Positions 8,499 to 18,293 are shown, counted from the stretch's first letter. The stretch is DNA of 64,000 nt from JAZKFT01 sp039925965 (GCA_039925965.1 JBDSXW010000026.1:1-64000), one strand, 5' to 3'. Program-made: numbers and translations. Notes: generated from the letters alone by a model not told the origin.

Positions 8499-11400
8499 TA
8501 CCTTATCATTTTTGCGGCCGCAGCAGCCGTTCTATTTTTCGAATTAAAAGGCATTAAATAAAAAGAATAGCTGTAAGGCTGCGCTTTGATTTGATACTTT
8601 TCCAGCGGTGCCGCTACATCGCTCCAGCTATCATTGCCACCAACGCCCATTTGCAGGAGGTCAATGTTCAGGGTGATAAAACCGGCATCTACCAGCTTGT
8701 TAGTGTGTTTGGCATTTTGCACATTTTCATCGGTGTAGGGAGATGCGCTCATGCTCAATAAGCTATCTGCAACTACGAGCAATCCATCCTTGGTTTTTGG
8801 GTTGGATAGGTACATCCAGCGCACATCGGTTCGGTTGCCGTTTTCCTGCGGCACGGCATAATTCTCCATGAACTGATGGATAGGTTGACTATAGATACCG
8901 GCATCAAAGCCATAATTTTTATCAATGTAATTTTCCATGGGGCCCTTACCAAACCATTCGATATTATCATAGCCTCTGTCGATGCCCATTTGCATTCCGA
9001 CTTTTGGGATATTGGGCAGGCCCGGTTTTGTAGTCAATGCATAATCTATTTTGACCACGCCATCTCCATAGATGAAATACTGAACGGTCACTTTAGCGCT
9101 ATCATTGATCAAAGAGTAATAACAAACGATCCGCTTACCTGATTCGCCGTTTGATTCAACCAGGCTGTTTGAAATACTGTCGAGTTTGATATCATCCTTA
9201 TACCACTGGAACAACTTACGCTGAGGTTTCCATCCACGCTTGTCATTGTCTGTAAGCGGTCTGGTGAAATGCGGCAACAATGTTTGCCTTATCAATGATT
9301 GTTTTTTATAGGTATAGCTATCCAGCCCACCCTTTGCTCCCTTACTAAATCCCACCGAAAAATTACCGCCGGAAACCTCGATCCGGTCGTTGGATACTTT
9401 TACAACAGATGTTCCGGTAGAAGTGTTGATAAGATTGAGCAGCCGGGATTTTCGAACCAGGAACTGATTAGAAGCCACTTCAAAACCTTTCTCAGCCCAG
9501 CTTTCATCATGACTTAAGGTAAAATGAATTTCAGCCAGATATTCTGAATAATTTTTCTTTGTTTTGATAAAAGGAACAATGTCCAATATAGTTTCATCGC
9601 CTGGGGCAAGGTGCACAGGCGGCAATTCTTTTGAGAAAATTACAACGCCGTCTTCCTTGATCACGAGAGTGGCTGTGTAAGCATCTGCATTTACCACAGC
9701 GCCGCGGTTTATAATTTTAATCTTACCATTTACCCATTCTGATTCTATGTTTTGAAATACCCTTTTACACTCATACATCGCACTCTTCGGCGTGCCATCG
9801 GAATTTACGAGCCCTTTGATGGTGAAATTGTCAAAATACTTTTCGCCATAGTCGCCACCGTAGGCATAAAACGGAACGCCTGCTGAGTCATGCTTTAGCA
9901 ATCCCTGGTCTTTAAATTCCCAGATACAGCCGCCGATAATGCGGGGTGTGCTTCGCCATTGATCCCAGAAATCTTTAATGTTTCCAACGCTGTTGCCCAT
10001 GGCGTGGGCGTACTCGCAGAAGAAGATGGGCCGGTGATCGCCGTTTGGCTGATTTGCGAGCAGTTGTGCTGTGTACATCGCCGGGTACATGCGGCTAATG
10101 ACATCTACATAATATTGGTCGAGCGGGTTTTGCAGGCGGTGCGAATGGTCGTTTGATTTTGGATAGCGCGGATCGGAGGGATCGATATAACCTTCTTCCT
10201 TCGGGCTGCCAACTGCGGGTTCGTAATGCAATGGGCGGGTAATGTCGAAGTCTTTGATCCACCCTGCCATAGCTGCATGGTTGGGGCCGCTGCCGGCTTC
10301 ATTGCCGAGGCTCCACATGATGATGGATGGATGATTTTTATCCCGCAGCACCATCCTGCTGGCACGGTCCACGTAGGCACCCGCCCACATGGCTTCCTGG
10401 CTGAGCTTACCTCCAAGGCCATGGGTTTCCAGGTTGGCTTCATCTATTACCATCAAGCCGTATTCATCACAGAGGTCGAGCAGGTAAGGGTCGCTGGGAT
10501 AATGGCTTAGGCGCACACAATTAAAGTTGAATTGCTTAATAGTTTTGATATCCTGCAGAATGTCTTCTCTCGCCAATGCCTTGCCTTTTGTGGGGTGATG
10601 ATCGGGGCGGTTGACGCCGTAGAGATAAGTCAGCTTCCCATTGATGAGCAGCTTGCTATCGCTCTTCCTGAATTCGATAGTTCTGAAACCGATCTTACAG
10701 GTTTTTACTTCCAGCACCTGCCCGGTGCTATCTTCCAAACTCAATAACAGTCTATATAAATTGGGTTCTTCGGTACTCCATTTTTTTGGGTTACTGATGG
10801 TGGTTTCGAGCAACCCAAACTTCACCCGATCGAGGCGTGGGTGAATTTCGTTGATGATCTCATCTGCTTTTTTACTAAGCGGCTGGCTTAAAACAGGTAT
10901 TCCGCTTTCATCATATAACTGCGCCTTCAAAACATAACCAGGCATTTCATGACCGGTGAGATTCTCAATCCTGGGGCGGATGCTCAGCAACGCATTTTTA
11001 TAATCTTTATCCAGTTTAGTTTGGTAGAAAAAATCAGCGATGCGCAAGGCTGGTTCGGCTTTCAGCATCACTTCGCGGTGGATGCCGCTCATCCGCCAGC
11101 TGTCCTGGTCTTCCAAAAAACTGCCATCGCTCCAGCGGATCACCCAAACAGAAATGATGTTTTCACCGTCCTGCAAATAAGGCGTCACATTAAATTCGGA
11201 GGATAAGAAACTGTCTTCGGCGTAGCCCAGGAACTTACCATTAACCCATACTTTATAGGCCGAACTCACGCCACCAAAATGCAGGGTAATATTCATGCCC
11301 TTCCAGCCCGCAGGCACCGTAAAGCTTCGCTGGTAGCAGCCTACACCGTTATAGTCTAAAGGTGGGTATGGGGGATTTACAGGCCGGAAAGGATACACTG

Positions 11401-11809
11401 CACTTTTATAAATCGGCTTATCGTAGCCCTGCATTTCCCAGCTCGATGGCACCGGAATTTTCTTCCAGCCGCTTACTTTGCTTTTATAAAAATCTTTCAC
11501 TTCATCGCCTGGTTTTAATGCAAATGAAAAATCCCAATCCCCATTCAAACTCATGTAACGATCCGTGTTATTACGGTCGCCTGTAAGGGCATCCGCCACA
11601 GTTGCGAATGAATATGAGGTAGCCCTTGAAGCATCACGGTTGATGCCACTTACCGTGGGATCCTGCCAGGGTTCGGCATGATAGATAGTTGGCGCATTTG
11701 GAATGGCTGCGGGGGTTTTGTCTACCAGTTGGGCATTTGAATGGATAGGGAATAACGAACAATGGATAATGGATAATGAACAGAATTTTATGACTTTTTT
11801 TAATTTCAT
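8498..11809 (-). CDS. GH2 beta-galactosidase (LacZ-type, large)
   Basis: 1103-residue exported GH2 enzyme. Domains in order: signal peptide (to about 27, SNAQ), sugar-binding jelly roll (about 85-250), Ig-like domain (255-380), TIM barrel (385-690) and C-terminal small-N-type beta-galactosidase domains. Acid/base E504 in SLGNEAGSGPNH and nucleophile E599 in FFCEYAHAMGNS match LacZ. First gene of a three-gene operon with the propeller glycosidase and GH106. The codons for the signal peptide (LSIIHCSLFPIHSN) run through repeated words of the ATTATCCATT type that resemble the low-complexity spacers found elsewhere in the window, so this leader may have been built from such a repeat. Confidence 0.92.
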   Translation of the reverse strand: MKLKKVIKFCSLSIIHCSLFPIHSNAQLVDKTPAAIPNAPTIYHAEPWQDPTVSGINRDASRATSYSFATVADALTGDRNNTDRYMSLNGDWDFSFALKPGDEVKDFYKSKVSGWKKIPVPSSWEMQGYDKPIYKSAVYPFRPVNPPYPPLDYNGVGCYQRSFTVPAGWKGMNITLHFGGVSSAYKVWVNGKFLGYAEDSFLSSEFNVTPYLQDGENIISVWVIRWSDGSFLEDQDSWRMSGIHREVMLKAEPALRIADFFYQTKLDKDYKNALLSIRPRIENLTGHEMPGYVLKAQLYDESGIPVLSQPLSKKADEIINEIHPRLDRVKFGLLETTISNPKKWSTEEPNLYRLLLSLEDSTGQVLEVKTCKIGFRTIEFRKSDSKLLINGKLTYLYGVNRPDHHPTKGKALAREDILQDIKTIKQFNFNCVRLSHYPSDPYLLDLCDEYGLMVIDEANLETHGLGGKLSQEAMWAGAYVDRASRMVLRDKNHPSIIMWSLGNEAGSGPNHAAMAGWIKDFDITRPLHYEPAVGSPKEEGYIDPSDPRYPKSNDHSHRLQNPLDQYYVDVISRMYPAMYTAQLLANQPNGDHRPIFFCEYAHAMGNSVGNIKDFWDQWRSTPRIIGGCIWEFKDQGLLKHDSAGVPFYAYGGDYGEKYFDNFTIKGLVNSDGTPKSAMYECKRVFQNIESEWVNGKIKIINRGAVVNADAYTATLVIKEDGVVIFSKELPPVHLAPGDETILDIVPFIKTKKNYSEYLAEIHFTLSHDESWAEKGFEVASNQFLVRKSRLLNLINTSTGTSVVKVSNDRIEVSGGNFSVGFSKGAKGGLDSYTYKKQSLIRQTLLPHFTRPLTDNDKRGWKPQRKLFQWYKDDIKLDSISNSLVESNGESGKRIVCYYSLINDSAKVTVQYFIYGDGVVKIDYALTTKPGLPNIPKVGMQMGIDRGYDNIEWFGKGPMENYIDKNYGFDAGIYSQPIHQFMENYAVPQENGNRTDVRWMYLSNPKTKDGLLVVADSLLSMSASPYTDENVQNAKHTNKLVDAGFITLNIDLLQMGVGGNDSWSDVAAPLEKYQIKAQPYSYSFYLMPFNSKNRTAAAAAKMIR

Positions 11810-11912
11810 TTATTACTTTTTATGACATTTTATACGCCGGGATATCAGCGATCAACAATGGTTTGTAGTTTAACTACCGCACTGGCGTCAAGCCAGCTCC
11901 TGTAGCCAAACT

Positions 11913-12131
11913 GCTAAATCCAAAGCCATAAGGCTTTCAGATATCTTGAAGCCTATTTACTAACCCAAGGCTTCAGCCCTGGGCGGTGGTGCGCATATTT
12001 TTAACCCGCTGCCAATTACCGACGCCAGTAGTCCCAAAGGTGAAGCCTTGGGTTAGTAACGGAGTCCTCTCTGTAAAATCAACGCCTCATTCCCAACCTT
12101 AAGACCCCATTTCATCTCATTAACCTGACGC
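11913..12131. repeat. Dispersed ~220-bp palindromic element, copy A
   Basis: This is most of the 402-base gap between the GH2 and GH105 genes. The core (11959-12058) has left arm ACTAACCCAAGGCTTCAGCC and right arm GAAGCCTTGGGTTAGT, each arm also partly self-palindromic, separated by a conserved spacer GCGCATATTTTTAACCCGCTGCC. Flanks GCTAAAT..GGCTTTCAG on the left and TTTCATCTCATTAACCTGACGCC on the right are shared with the other copies at about 15.6, 37.3, 37.6 and 63.4 kb. Confidence 0.8.
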
Positions 12132-12136
12132 CAATG

Positions 12137-12200
12137 CGAAATTATCGGGATGCACCATCCGACTCCACGGGTGCTGATGGTAGTACTGACCTCTGGCCCA
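12137..12200. repeat. Copy of the 5'-end element (third, diverged)
   Basis: Begins CGAAATTATCGGGATGCACC and ends TAGTACTGACCTCTGGCCCA. Same length and order of words as the copies at 23927-24007 and 32001-32081, with more mismatches. It lies upstream of the GH2 gene, directly next to repeat copy A. Confidence 0.65.
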
Positions 12201-12211
12201 CACCAACATTG

Positions 12212-13459
12212 CTAATTCATTCTTTTTTTCAATAATTCCATTTCTATGCAAGCCTGCATAAAGGGCCCAATCGCTTTGAGGTCGTCATCGCGTTTGGGCT
12301 CTTTTATATAGTAATCATAGGAGCCATCCCGGTACGGTATTCCGCCCAATCCGGCACCGGCCACCGCCTGTATATAGTGGTATTTACCGGCAGCATCCTG
12401 CCGCACAAATTCTTTGATCATACCTGCGTAGGCTTTATTAACTGCGGGCAAATAAGTCTTGCTGATGTAGCCCATCCGCACTGCTTTTGCCAGCCCAAAA
12501 ACGAACATGGCAGTGGCGGACGACTCCAGGTAATTACCTTCCTTTCCGCCCTTATTGGTGACTTGCCACCAGACGCCGTTTGGTTTGTCCTGGAATGCAA
12601 TGATCGCTTTCGACAGTCGCTTTAAAATCTGCACCAGTTCATTCCTGCGCGGATGCTTTGCGGGTATATAATCGAGCACATCCACGAGCGCCATGATATA
12701 CCAGCCAATAGAGCGGCTCCAGAACTCGGGTGACAAGCCGGTTTTAGGATTGGCCCAGCGTTGTAGTTTACTTTCGTCCCAGCCATGATAGAGCAGTCCG
12801 GTAGCGGTATCCCGACTGTATTTTTCCATCCACACAAACTGGTTGATAATATCATTGAAATCCTCGGGCTGCTGGTGCACTACGGCATAGTTGGCGTAAA
12901 ACGGTTCCACCATATACAGACCATCCAGCCACATCTGCGATGGGTATTTCAGCTTATGCCAAAATCCCCCCACCCTGTTCCTCGGCTGCCAGGCAATCTG
13001 ATTTCTGAGGGTGGTGGCTGCCGTTTTGTATTTAGCATCTTTATACAATTCGTCCAGGTAAAGCAACTGCCTGCCGGGTGGAATGTTATCGCTGTTGTAT
13101 TCGTCTTGTACATAGGTTCTGATGCTTCCATCAGCAGTAATAAAATGGTCGATGATATGTTTTGCGTAATCGATATACGACTTATCACTTGTAATCTTCC
13201 ATAGCCGCTCGAATCCCATGAGTACCACGCCTATCTCATAGTTCCAGTTGGCGGGTCTTGATGCCTGCGCCTCTTCAACGGTTTGGCCTGGTTTAATTAA
13301 ATTATCCTGTTCCAGGTGACTGGCATACTTCTTCACTACCATTGAATCCTGGTATTGCTCCATAATCGTTTTGGCCATACTTTTTGCATACTCCATTTGC
13401 GCATGCGATTGGGAGGCAGCCAGTAAAATGAACAGGAAGGTAAAACGGATTGTAATCAT
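12212..13459 (-). CDS. GH105 unsaturated rhamnogalacturonyl hydrolase
   Basis: Removes the delta-4,5-unsaturated uronic acid left at the non-reducing end by pectate or rhamnogalacturonan lyases. Signal peptide 1-20 (SQSHAQ). The (alpha/alpha)6 fold shows the family signature MWLDGLYM with catalytic D179 (equivalent to D143 of YteR) and the YHGWDES motif after it. Length 415 aa, slightly longer than cytoplasmic YteR because of the leader; it is thus probably periplasmic. Its start overlaps the stop of the BASS transporter gene by four bases (ATGA), so the product may be passed straight to that transporter. Confidence 0.92.
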   Translation of the reverse strand: MITIRFTFLFILLAASQSHAQMEYAKSMAKTIMEQYQDSMVVKKYASHLEQDNLIKPGQTVEEAQASRPANWNYEIGVVLMGFERLWKITSDKSYIDYAKHIIDHFITADGSIRTYVQDEYNSDNIPPGRQLLYLDELYKDAKYKTAATTLRNQIAWQPRNRVGGFWHKLKYPSQMWLDGLYMVEPFYANYAVVHQQPEDFNDIINQFVWMEKYSRDTATGLLYHGWDESKLQRWANPKTGLSPEFWSRSIGWYIMALVDVLDYIPAKHPRRNELVQILKRLSKAIIAFQDKPNGVWWQVTNKGGKEGNYLESSATAMFVFGLAKAVRMGYISKTYLPAVNKAYAGMIKEFVRQDAAGKYHYIQAVAGAGLGGIPYRDGSYDYYIKEPKRDDDLKAIGPFMQACIEMELLKKRMN

Positions 13460-14778
13460 TTGGCAGCAACATTTAAATCTGGTTCTAAGATAGTTTCATT
13501 GGGCAAAGATTCCACTGGTTTCTTTCGCCAGTAATTAGCAAGAATACTCCCACTGATATTCATCCAGGGACTAAAGACTGCTGCTGGCAAACCCAGTGTC
13601 CCTAACTTACCCATACTGCCTGCCAGGCCACTCGCCATACCGCCATTTTGCAAGCCCACTTCGAAGGCGATGGTGCGGGCTGAGTTCTTATCCAGTTTAA
13701 ACAATCGGCTTAACCAATAACCAAAGAAATACCCCGCGGCGTTGTGGATTACGGACGCGAGGAATAGCAACAGGCCCACTTTCATCAGGTTATCACGCCC
13801 GGCGGCGGTAGTAACGGTGGTAAAATAAATGATGCCAAACATGGAGACATACGGCATCAAAGCATCCAGCTTTGTGAACTTCCGTGACAGTAGGTGGTAG
13901 AGCACGCCCACTATAAATGCCCCAAATAAAAATGAAAGGATTTCCAGCGACTGCATCGCCGCAGTGGAGCCGATACCCGTTTCAAGTGTGGACCAAAGAC
14001 CCAATGGCAGTGCCAGCAACCAGGCCATTCCAGTTAAGAAAATTACCCATACTATTTTCCAGGCTTTGGGCGATGCATGTTTCAGGTAATCGTGCAGTAA
14101 GGCTGCGCCTACAGGTACCAGAACGATCTTGATAATCTCCATCATCATGTTGATGAATTTCACTTCAATTAAAGTACCGGCGAGCAGCTTCATCAAAAGC
14201 GGCGTAAGAAAGGGAGCCGCTAAAGTGGCCATAGCCGTAACTACAACGGAGAGCACCAGGTTGGCCCTGGCGATATAGACCATCACATTACTGGCCAGGC
14301 CGCTACTACAGCTACCAATAAGGATGATGCCTGCGGCAATTTCGGGTTCAAAATGAAATACCCTCGTTAGTAGAAAACCCATTAAAGGCATAATAGAAAA
14401 ATGACATAGGAGTCCGATGGCCACACCCTTACCCGTGGTGGCGAGCCCGGAGAAATCTTTCAGGCTCATCTGGATGCCCATGCCAAACATTACAAACTGG
14501 ATGATAACGAGGATCAGCCATTTGTTGCGTAAATCAACATCGCCCCATTTGGTAAATGCAGCGGGGTAAAGCATTCCAGCCACAACAGCCGCAATAATCC
14601 AGGCGGTATAGCGATAGGTTTTTAATCGTTCGATGCCGCCCATGCCGATGGCAAAACCCATTGCCGTAGTTACCGCAGCTGGCCGCCATAAGTTAGGTCG
14701 CTGGATGAGCAAACCAACCGCCAACGCAATTGCCGATACCGCAGTTATGGCCAGGCATATTTTGAAAAATGGTTTCAT
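13456..14778 (-). CDS. BASS-family (bile acid:Na+ symporter-like) transporter
   Basis: Polytopic inner-membrane protein with about ten hydrophobic segments. The stretch GSCSSGLASNVMVYIARANL and the later FEVGLQNGGMASGLAGSMG are the two crossover motifs of the BASS/SBF fold, each holding conserved polar residues around the sodium site. Family members move organic acids, including keto-sugar acids, with sodium. In the middle of an overlapping trio (racemase-like > BASS > GH105), so a likely cargo is an acidic sugar derived from pectin; this is inference from context. The first 60 residues form two extra hydrophobic helices compared with short family members. Confidence 0.85.
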   Translation of the reverse strand: MKPFFKICLAITAVSAIALAVGLLIQRPNLWRPAAVTTAMGFAIGMGGIERLKTYRYTAWIIAAVVAGMLYPAAFTKWGDVDLRNKWLILVIIQFVMFGMGIQMSLKDFSGLATTGKGVAIGLLCHFSIMPLMGFLLTRVFHFEPEIAAGIILIGSCSSGLASNVMVYIARANLVLSVVVTAMATLAAPFLTPLLMKLLAGTLIEVKFINMMMEIIKIVLVPVGAALLHDYLKHASPKAWKIVWVIFLTGMAWLLALPLGLWSTLETGIGSTAAMQSLEILSFLFGAFIVGVLYHLLSRKFTKLDALMPYVSMFGIIYFTTVTTAAGRDNLMKVGLLLFLASVIHNAAGYFFGYWLSRLFKLDKNSARTIAFEVGLQNGGMASGLAGSMGKLGTLGLPAAVFSPWMNISGSILANYWRKKPVESLPNETILEPDLNVAAK

Positions 14779-15455
14779 GTGGCGCTGTTGGTTGCTGATA
14801 AAATTTCAGCCAGCCATTGGATGGCGATTGTAGGACTTGCCAGAATCGGCACCGTTTTATCCGCTTCATCCAGCGTGTCTACCACGCGGGCCATCGATGC
14901 CTGTGCGAGTAAGATCACATCCACTTCTTTGGATAATTTTTTCAGGGCTGCTCCTACGTTGGCGTCATGTGTGGCAGCGTCACCACTCATCAGGGCTTCG
15001 AAGGCGCCTTCGCACAAAACAGGTTTTAATTCAATATCTTTTCCTGCGACCAGGGCCCTTCTTCTCACGAGGTCGCTTGTAGGTTCCAGCGTGGTGGATA
15101 AGGTGGCGATGACGCCGATGCGTGTTCCCAATTGCACTGCTTTGTCGGCCATCGGCTGATCTACACGCAGAACAGGAACGCCTGTCAGCGAAGCTGCCAT
15201 TTCTACGGCAGGGCCGATGGACGAACAGGTGAATAAAATATAATCAGCGCCAGCTTCCTCGGCGGAGCTTGCATAGTTGACCACGCGTTTGGAGGTGGAT
15301 GCCGTTAATTCGCCGCATGCGATTGTGTTTTTGATCAGGCTATCATCCACGATGTTAAAGACTTTTACGCCTGGCAAATATTTGCTGCACAGCTCTGCAA
15401 AAACTGGCACCAATGTGGCCGATGTATGTACTAATCCTAATGTTTTTTGTGACAT
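14775..15455 (-). CDS. Asp/Glu/hydantoin racemase-family protein
   Basis: Cytoplasmic 226-residue protein of the Asp/Glu racemase fold. The first active-site cysteine is present (C77 in LFTCSSIGP). The second, usually in a LGC(A/T)G-type motif, is replaced: the stretch reads LLAQASMARV with Q185 where Cys is expected. Two-base racemisation is thus unlikely; single-cysteine members of the fold include decarboxylases and isomerases. First gene of the operon, overlapping the BASS gene by four bases. Probably acts on the imported acid sugar, but the substrate is not visible in the sequence. Confidence 0.75.
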   Translation of the reverse strand: MSQKTLGLVHTSATLVPVFAELCSKYLPGVKVFNIVDDSLIKNTIACGELTASTSKRVVNYASSAEEAGADYILFTCSSIGPAVEMAASLTGVPVLRVDQPMADKAVQLGTRIGVIATLSTTLEPTSDLVRRRALVAGKDIELKPVLCEGAFEALMSGDAATHDANVGAALKKLSKEVDVILLAQASMARVVDTLDEADKTVPILASPTIAIQWLAEILSATNSAT

Positions 15456-15570
15456 GGTCTATATTATTTTATTTTCTATGTTATGAACTGTTGTACTAGC
15501 ATGTTGCGACATCGGCGAACGGTTCCCGCGCCATTTCGCCTAGGCCTCAGGCTAAGTTCTATCTCCAAAC

Positions 15571-15788
15571 GCTAAAATGCAAGCCATCGAGGCTTTCAGC
15601 TATTTTGAGCCTATTTACTAAACTATGGCTTCAGCCTTGGGTAGAGGGTTGGATATTTTTAACACGCTGCCAATAACCGCCGCCAGTAGGCCCAAGGCTT
15701 AAGCCTTGGGTTAGTAAGGAAGTCCATTTTGTAAAACAAACCCATATTTTCAACCGTAAGGGCACATTTCATTTCATCAATTTGACGC
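15571..15788. repeat. Dispersed ~220-bp palindromic element, copy B
   Basis: Fills most of the 388-base gap between the racemase-like and DUF1537 genes. The right arm CCCAAGGCTTAAGCCTTGGG is a near-perfect palindrome and is followed by TTAGTAA. The left arm (ACTAAACTATGGCTTCAGCC) has decayed. The spacer (ATATTTTTAACACGCTGCC) and the right flank (TTTCATTTCATCAATTTGACG) match the other copies. Confidence 0.75.
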
Positions 15789-15843
15789 TAATATGTTTAT
15801 TCCTCGTTTCAACATATGGAATATTAATGAGCTGTCCGAAATG

Positions 15844-17154
15844 CTACAGCTCACCATTCAGCAACACGCCGAAATAACCTTCACCACCTACCTGTCCTCC
15901 TTTAAAATTAATTTCTAGCCCGTTTATGATCTCATTGGACGAAATGGCACTGCAGAGTGGCGCACCCAGGACCAGCGGTGCGATCATCACCACCGCCTCA
16001 ATTTCCAATGCCCTGGCAGCATAGCTGCTGGTGTCGCCGCCTGAAATCACCAAACGTCTAACACCCGTCATCTCTATCGCCTTTTTTGCTACCAACCCCA
16101 ATGCGGTGCCCAGCTTTTCAGATGATAAATTTTCCGTCTGTTTGAAGCCCGTGTGTACAATGACGCTCTTGCCCTGTTGCAGGTAATGGATCGCCTGGGC
16201 AGCATCTGATTCAATACCTGCGCCACCTTCAGCAGTTTCACAAACAGCCGCTACATCCATAATTACTTCTTCAAAAGCATTTGCTTTTGCCCAATTGATC
16301 TGAGTGACAGTAACCGGCGAGCAACTACCCGAGATCACCAGCAGTGGCGCAGCTTTACCGGGATGATCCCAGCTGGTGTCATCGTTAAGTAATCCTGTAT
16401 CATTCCAGTATTTCCCGAGGGCCATTTCCACCGCCGAACCGCCGGCTGAAAATTGCGGTCCGTTTTCATCAGCCAACAAATCCAGCCAGTTCCCAATTTT
16501 CGTAAGCTGCACATCATACAAGGCATCGACCAGAACTACTGATTCATCCGGTTGCAGGTGAAGTGACCATTGCTCAACAGGTTGGCCGAGTTGCAGCATA
16601 TCGATCAGTCCAATCTTCTTATTCGTTTGCTGCTGCAGGTGCAGGCGGAGGTCGCTTTCGCCGGCAGGTGTTACCGGATGTTTACTCATAGACGGGTGCC
16701 TGTCGAGGCGGTAAATAGCACCGCTACTTCCGATACCCATCCTGGCAAACAGGTTCCCAAATACACAGTAGCGGCCCAGCGCCGGCGTGCCGCCCAACAC
16801 CGAAATTCTTTTGTTCTGAAATATTGTAGCGCCACAATCTATCGCCATGCCGATACTACCAATATGTGGAGCAGAATCGAAAGTGGAGCAGTTTTTATAA
16901 TGAACATGTTTTGCGCCGCTGGCTTTCATTTGTTCGAAAGCGGGCAATAACACTTGTTCCATTTCCTTCGGCGGCAATGATCTTGTTTTGCCTGCCACAC
17001 CATAAGCTTGCAGGTCGTGATATTTCGAGAGTTGTGCGGCTGTGGGCGGCTCAATAAACAACATAGTCTTAGCACCGGAACGGCATAGAAATTCCAGGGC
17101 ATCTGTTGAGCCTGTAAAATCATCGCCGTAATATGCTAATAAAAGTTGTTTCAT
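15844..17154 (-). CDS. DUF1537 acid-sugar kinase, OiaK-like
   Basis: Four-carbon acid sugar kinase family. The N-terminal motif Y-G-D11-D12-F-T-G-S is the substrate-side signature, and the C-terminal S371-G-G-D-T-S376 with GGQVGGEGYF (419-428) is the nucleotide-binding part. Within the family the variant GDDFTGSTDALEFL followed by LFIEPP is, from memory, that of 3-oxo-isoapionate kinase of the D-apionate pathway rather than of the threonate kinases. The second DUF1537 gene of the window (33947-35086) has the ADDFTGAAELAG variant instead, so the two probably act on different substrates. An RLP, the usual next enzyme of that pathway, lies 1.1 kb away on the same strand. Confidence 0.85.
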   Translation of the reverse strand: MKQLLLAYYGDDFTGSTDALEFLCRSGAKTMLFIEPPTAAQLSKYHDLQAYGVAGKTRSLPPKEMEQVLLPAFEQMKASGAKHVHYKNCSTFDSAPHIGSIGMAIDCGATIFQNKRISVLGGTPALGRYCVFGNLFARMGIGSSGAIYRLDRHPSMSKHPVTPAGESDLRLHLQQQTNKKIGLIDMLQLGQPVEQWSLHLQPDESVVLVDALYDVQLTKIGNWLDLLADENGPQFSAGGSAVEMALGKYWNDTGLLNDDTSWDHPGKAAPLLVISGSCSPVTVTQINWAKANAFEEVIMDVAAVCETAEGGAGIESDAAQAIHYLQQGKSVIVHTGFKQTENLSSEKLGTALGLVAKKAIEMTGVRRLVISGGDTSSYAARALEIEAVVMIAPLVLGAPLCSAISSNEIINGLEINFKGGQVGGEGYFGVLLNGEL

Positions 17155-17258
17155 TTGTCAGCTTCAGGGAAACTAGTTGTTTATTGAAGATCGTTCCTAT
17201 GAAGGCCCAGGTCCGTAAGAGGTTCCAGTAGAATAAGCGTTTGTCATTTGTCGTTTTT

Positions 17259-17469
17259 AGGAGGCTCCTATGGAGCCTATTATGAATGTTAAGAATCATT
17301 ATTGCTATAAACAGGTGGTTCCTAGGGAGCCGAAAAACGTGCGATTTAACTTCGGCAGGGAGGCATCGGCTAATCCTCTAAACAGCCCTGCCTCCATAGG
17401 AGCCACCTGTTTATAGAAAAACGATCCTGGAAACAATTTGAGCTCCATAGGAGCTTCCTGTTCATAGAA
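17259..17469. repeat. REP-like palindrome array, left of RAYT relic
   Basis: Four units in the 357-base gap before the RAYT relic: GGCTCCTATGGAGCC (perfect palindrome, near 17262), ACAGGTGGTTCCTAGGGAGC, CCATAGGAGCCACCTG with TTTATAGAAAA, and GAGCTCCATAGGAGC with TTCCTGTTCATAGAA. Units occur in both orientations and share the tail ATAAACAGG or CCTGTTTATAGAA. This is the layout of REP/BIME sequences tied to RAYT transposases. Confidence 0.7.
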
Positions 17470-17511
17470 CCCACTCCGAATTAGTTATTTCGATTAGAGC
17501 TTCCTAAAATT

Positions 17512-17969
17512 CTAATCGAAAAAATCAAACAAGTACTTTTCTTCGTACACCACCTGGAATTTCTGTAAAAACTGGTGGTACTCCTGGCGAAAAGTTTGCT
17601 TTCTATGGTGCTGCTCCTGGTTCAATACATATTTCGCCACCGAATCGATATGGGATTGAGAATACGAAAAAACGCCATACCCATCCTGCCAGGCAAACTT
17701 TGATTTACTCCATCTCTTTTCATTTATAAATTCATTGCTTTCTACCTTAATCTCCTTTACAAAATCTGGTATCCCTATTACCGGTTTAAAACCTACAAAG
17801 ACATGTGCATGATCTGGCATACAATGAACAGCAAGCATTTTGGATTTGCGGTGTTGCACCAGCCCTGTGATATATTTATGCAATTCTTCTTTGTGTTCAT
17901 TTGGAATAAGAGATTGGCGATGTTGAACAGCAAAAACAAATTGTAGATTTGTGAAAAAGTATTTGCCAT
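17512..17969 (-). pseudogene. Frameshifted RAYT / IS200-like Y1 transposase
   Basis: The long open part encodes the Y1 transposase fold: HCMPDHAHVF contains the HUH metal motif (HAH), and FAWQDGYGVFSYSQSHID carries the candidate catalytic tyrosine region. The natural start, ATG at 17969, reads MANTFSQIY and then leaves the frame; the next frame resumes with FVFAVQHRQSLIPNEHKEEL and runs on to the stop. Compared with the family pattern (QIYIQFVFAVQHR) four bases are missing at this point, so the gene is broken after about nine codons. REP-like palindromes on both sides support a REP-associated transposase. An assembly error is possible but the loss of four bases is not a simple homopolymer slip. 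Confidence 0.8.
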
Positions 17970-17983
17970 ATCCGGTTTTTTAA

Positions 17984-18226
17984 TAAACTCCTTTGGAGCC
18001 CATAGTTATAAAAAATCATAAGGAGTCAATTTAATTGCCTTTCGCTAACACCACAACACAAATACACTGATTCAAATTAATTCTAGAAAACTTGTTTGGC
18101 ATTTGTCGTTTTTGGAAGGCTCCTGTTTACAGAAACACCCGCCTGGAAACAACTTCAGCCCGATAGGAGCTTCCTGTTTTATAGAATATCAACCTTGAAG
18201 GATCTTTAGCTCCATAGTAGCTTCCT
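17984..18226. repeat. REP-like palindrome array, right of RAYT relic
   Basis: Continues the array on the other side of the transposase relic with CTCCTTTGGAGCC, GGAAGGCTCCTGTTTACAGAA, CGATAGGAGCTTCCTG with TTTTATAGAA, and AGCTCCATAGTAGCTTCC. Copies are more diverged than on the left side. Nothing else is seen in the 324-base gap before the RLP gene. Confidence 0.65.
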
Positions 18227-18293
18227 AATCAAGCTTTCACATCGACCTTTTAGTGTACCATGAGGTCGATCCTCTTCGCAACCTACTTTCGAC

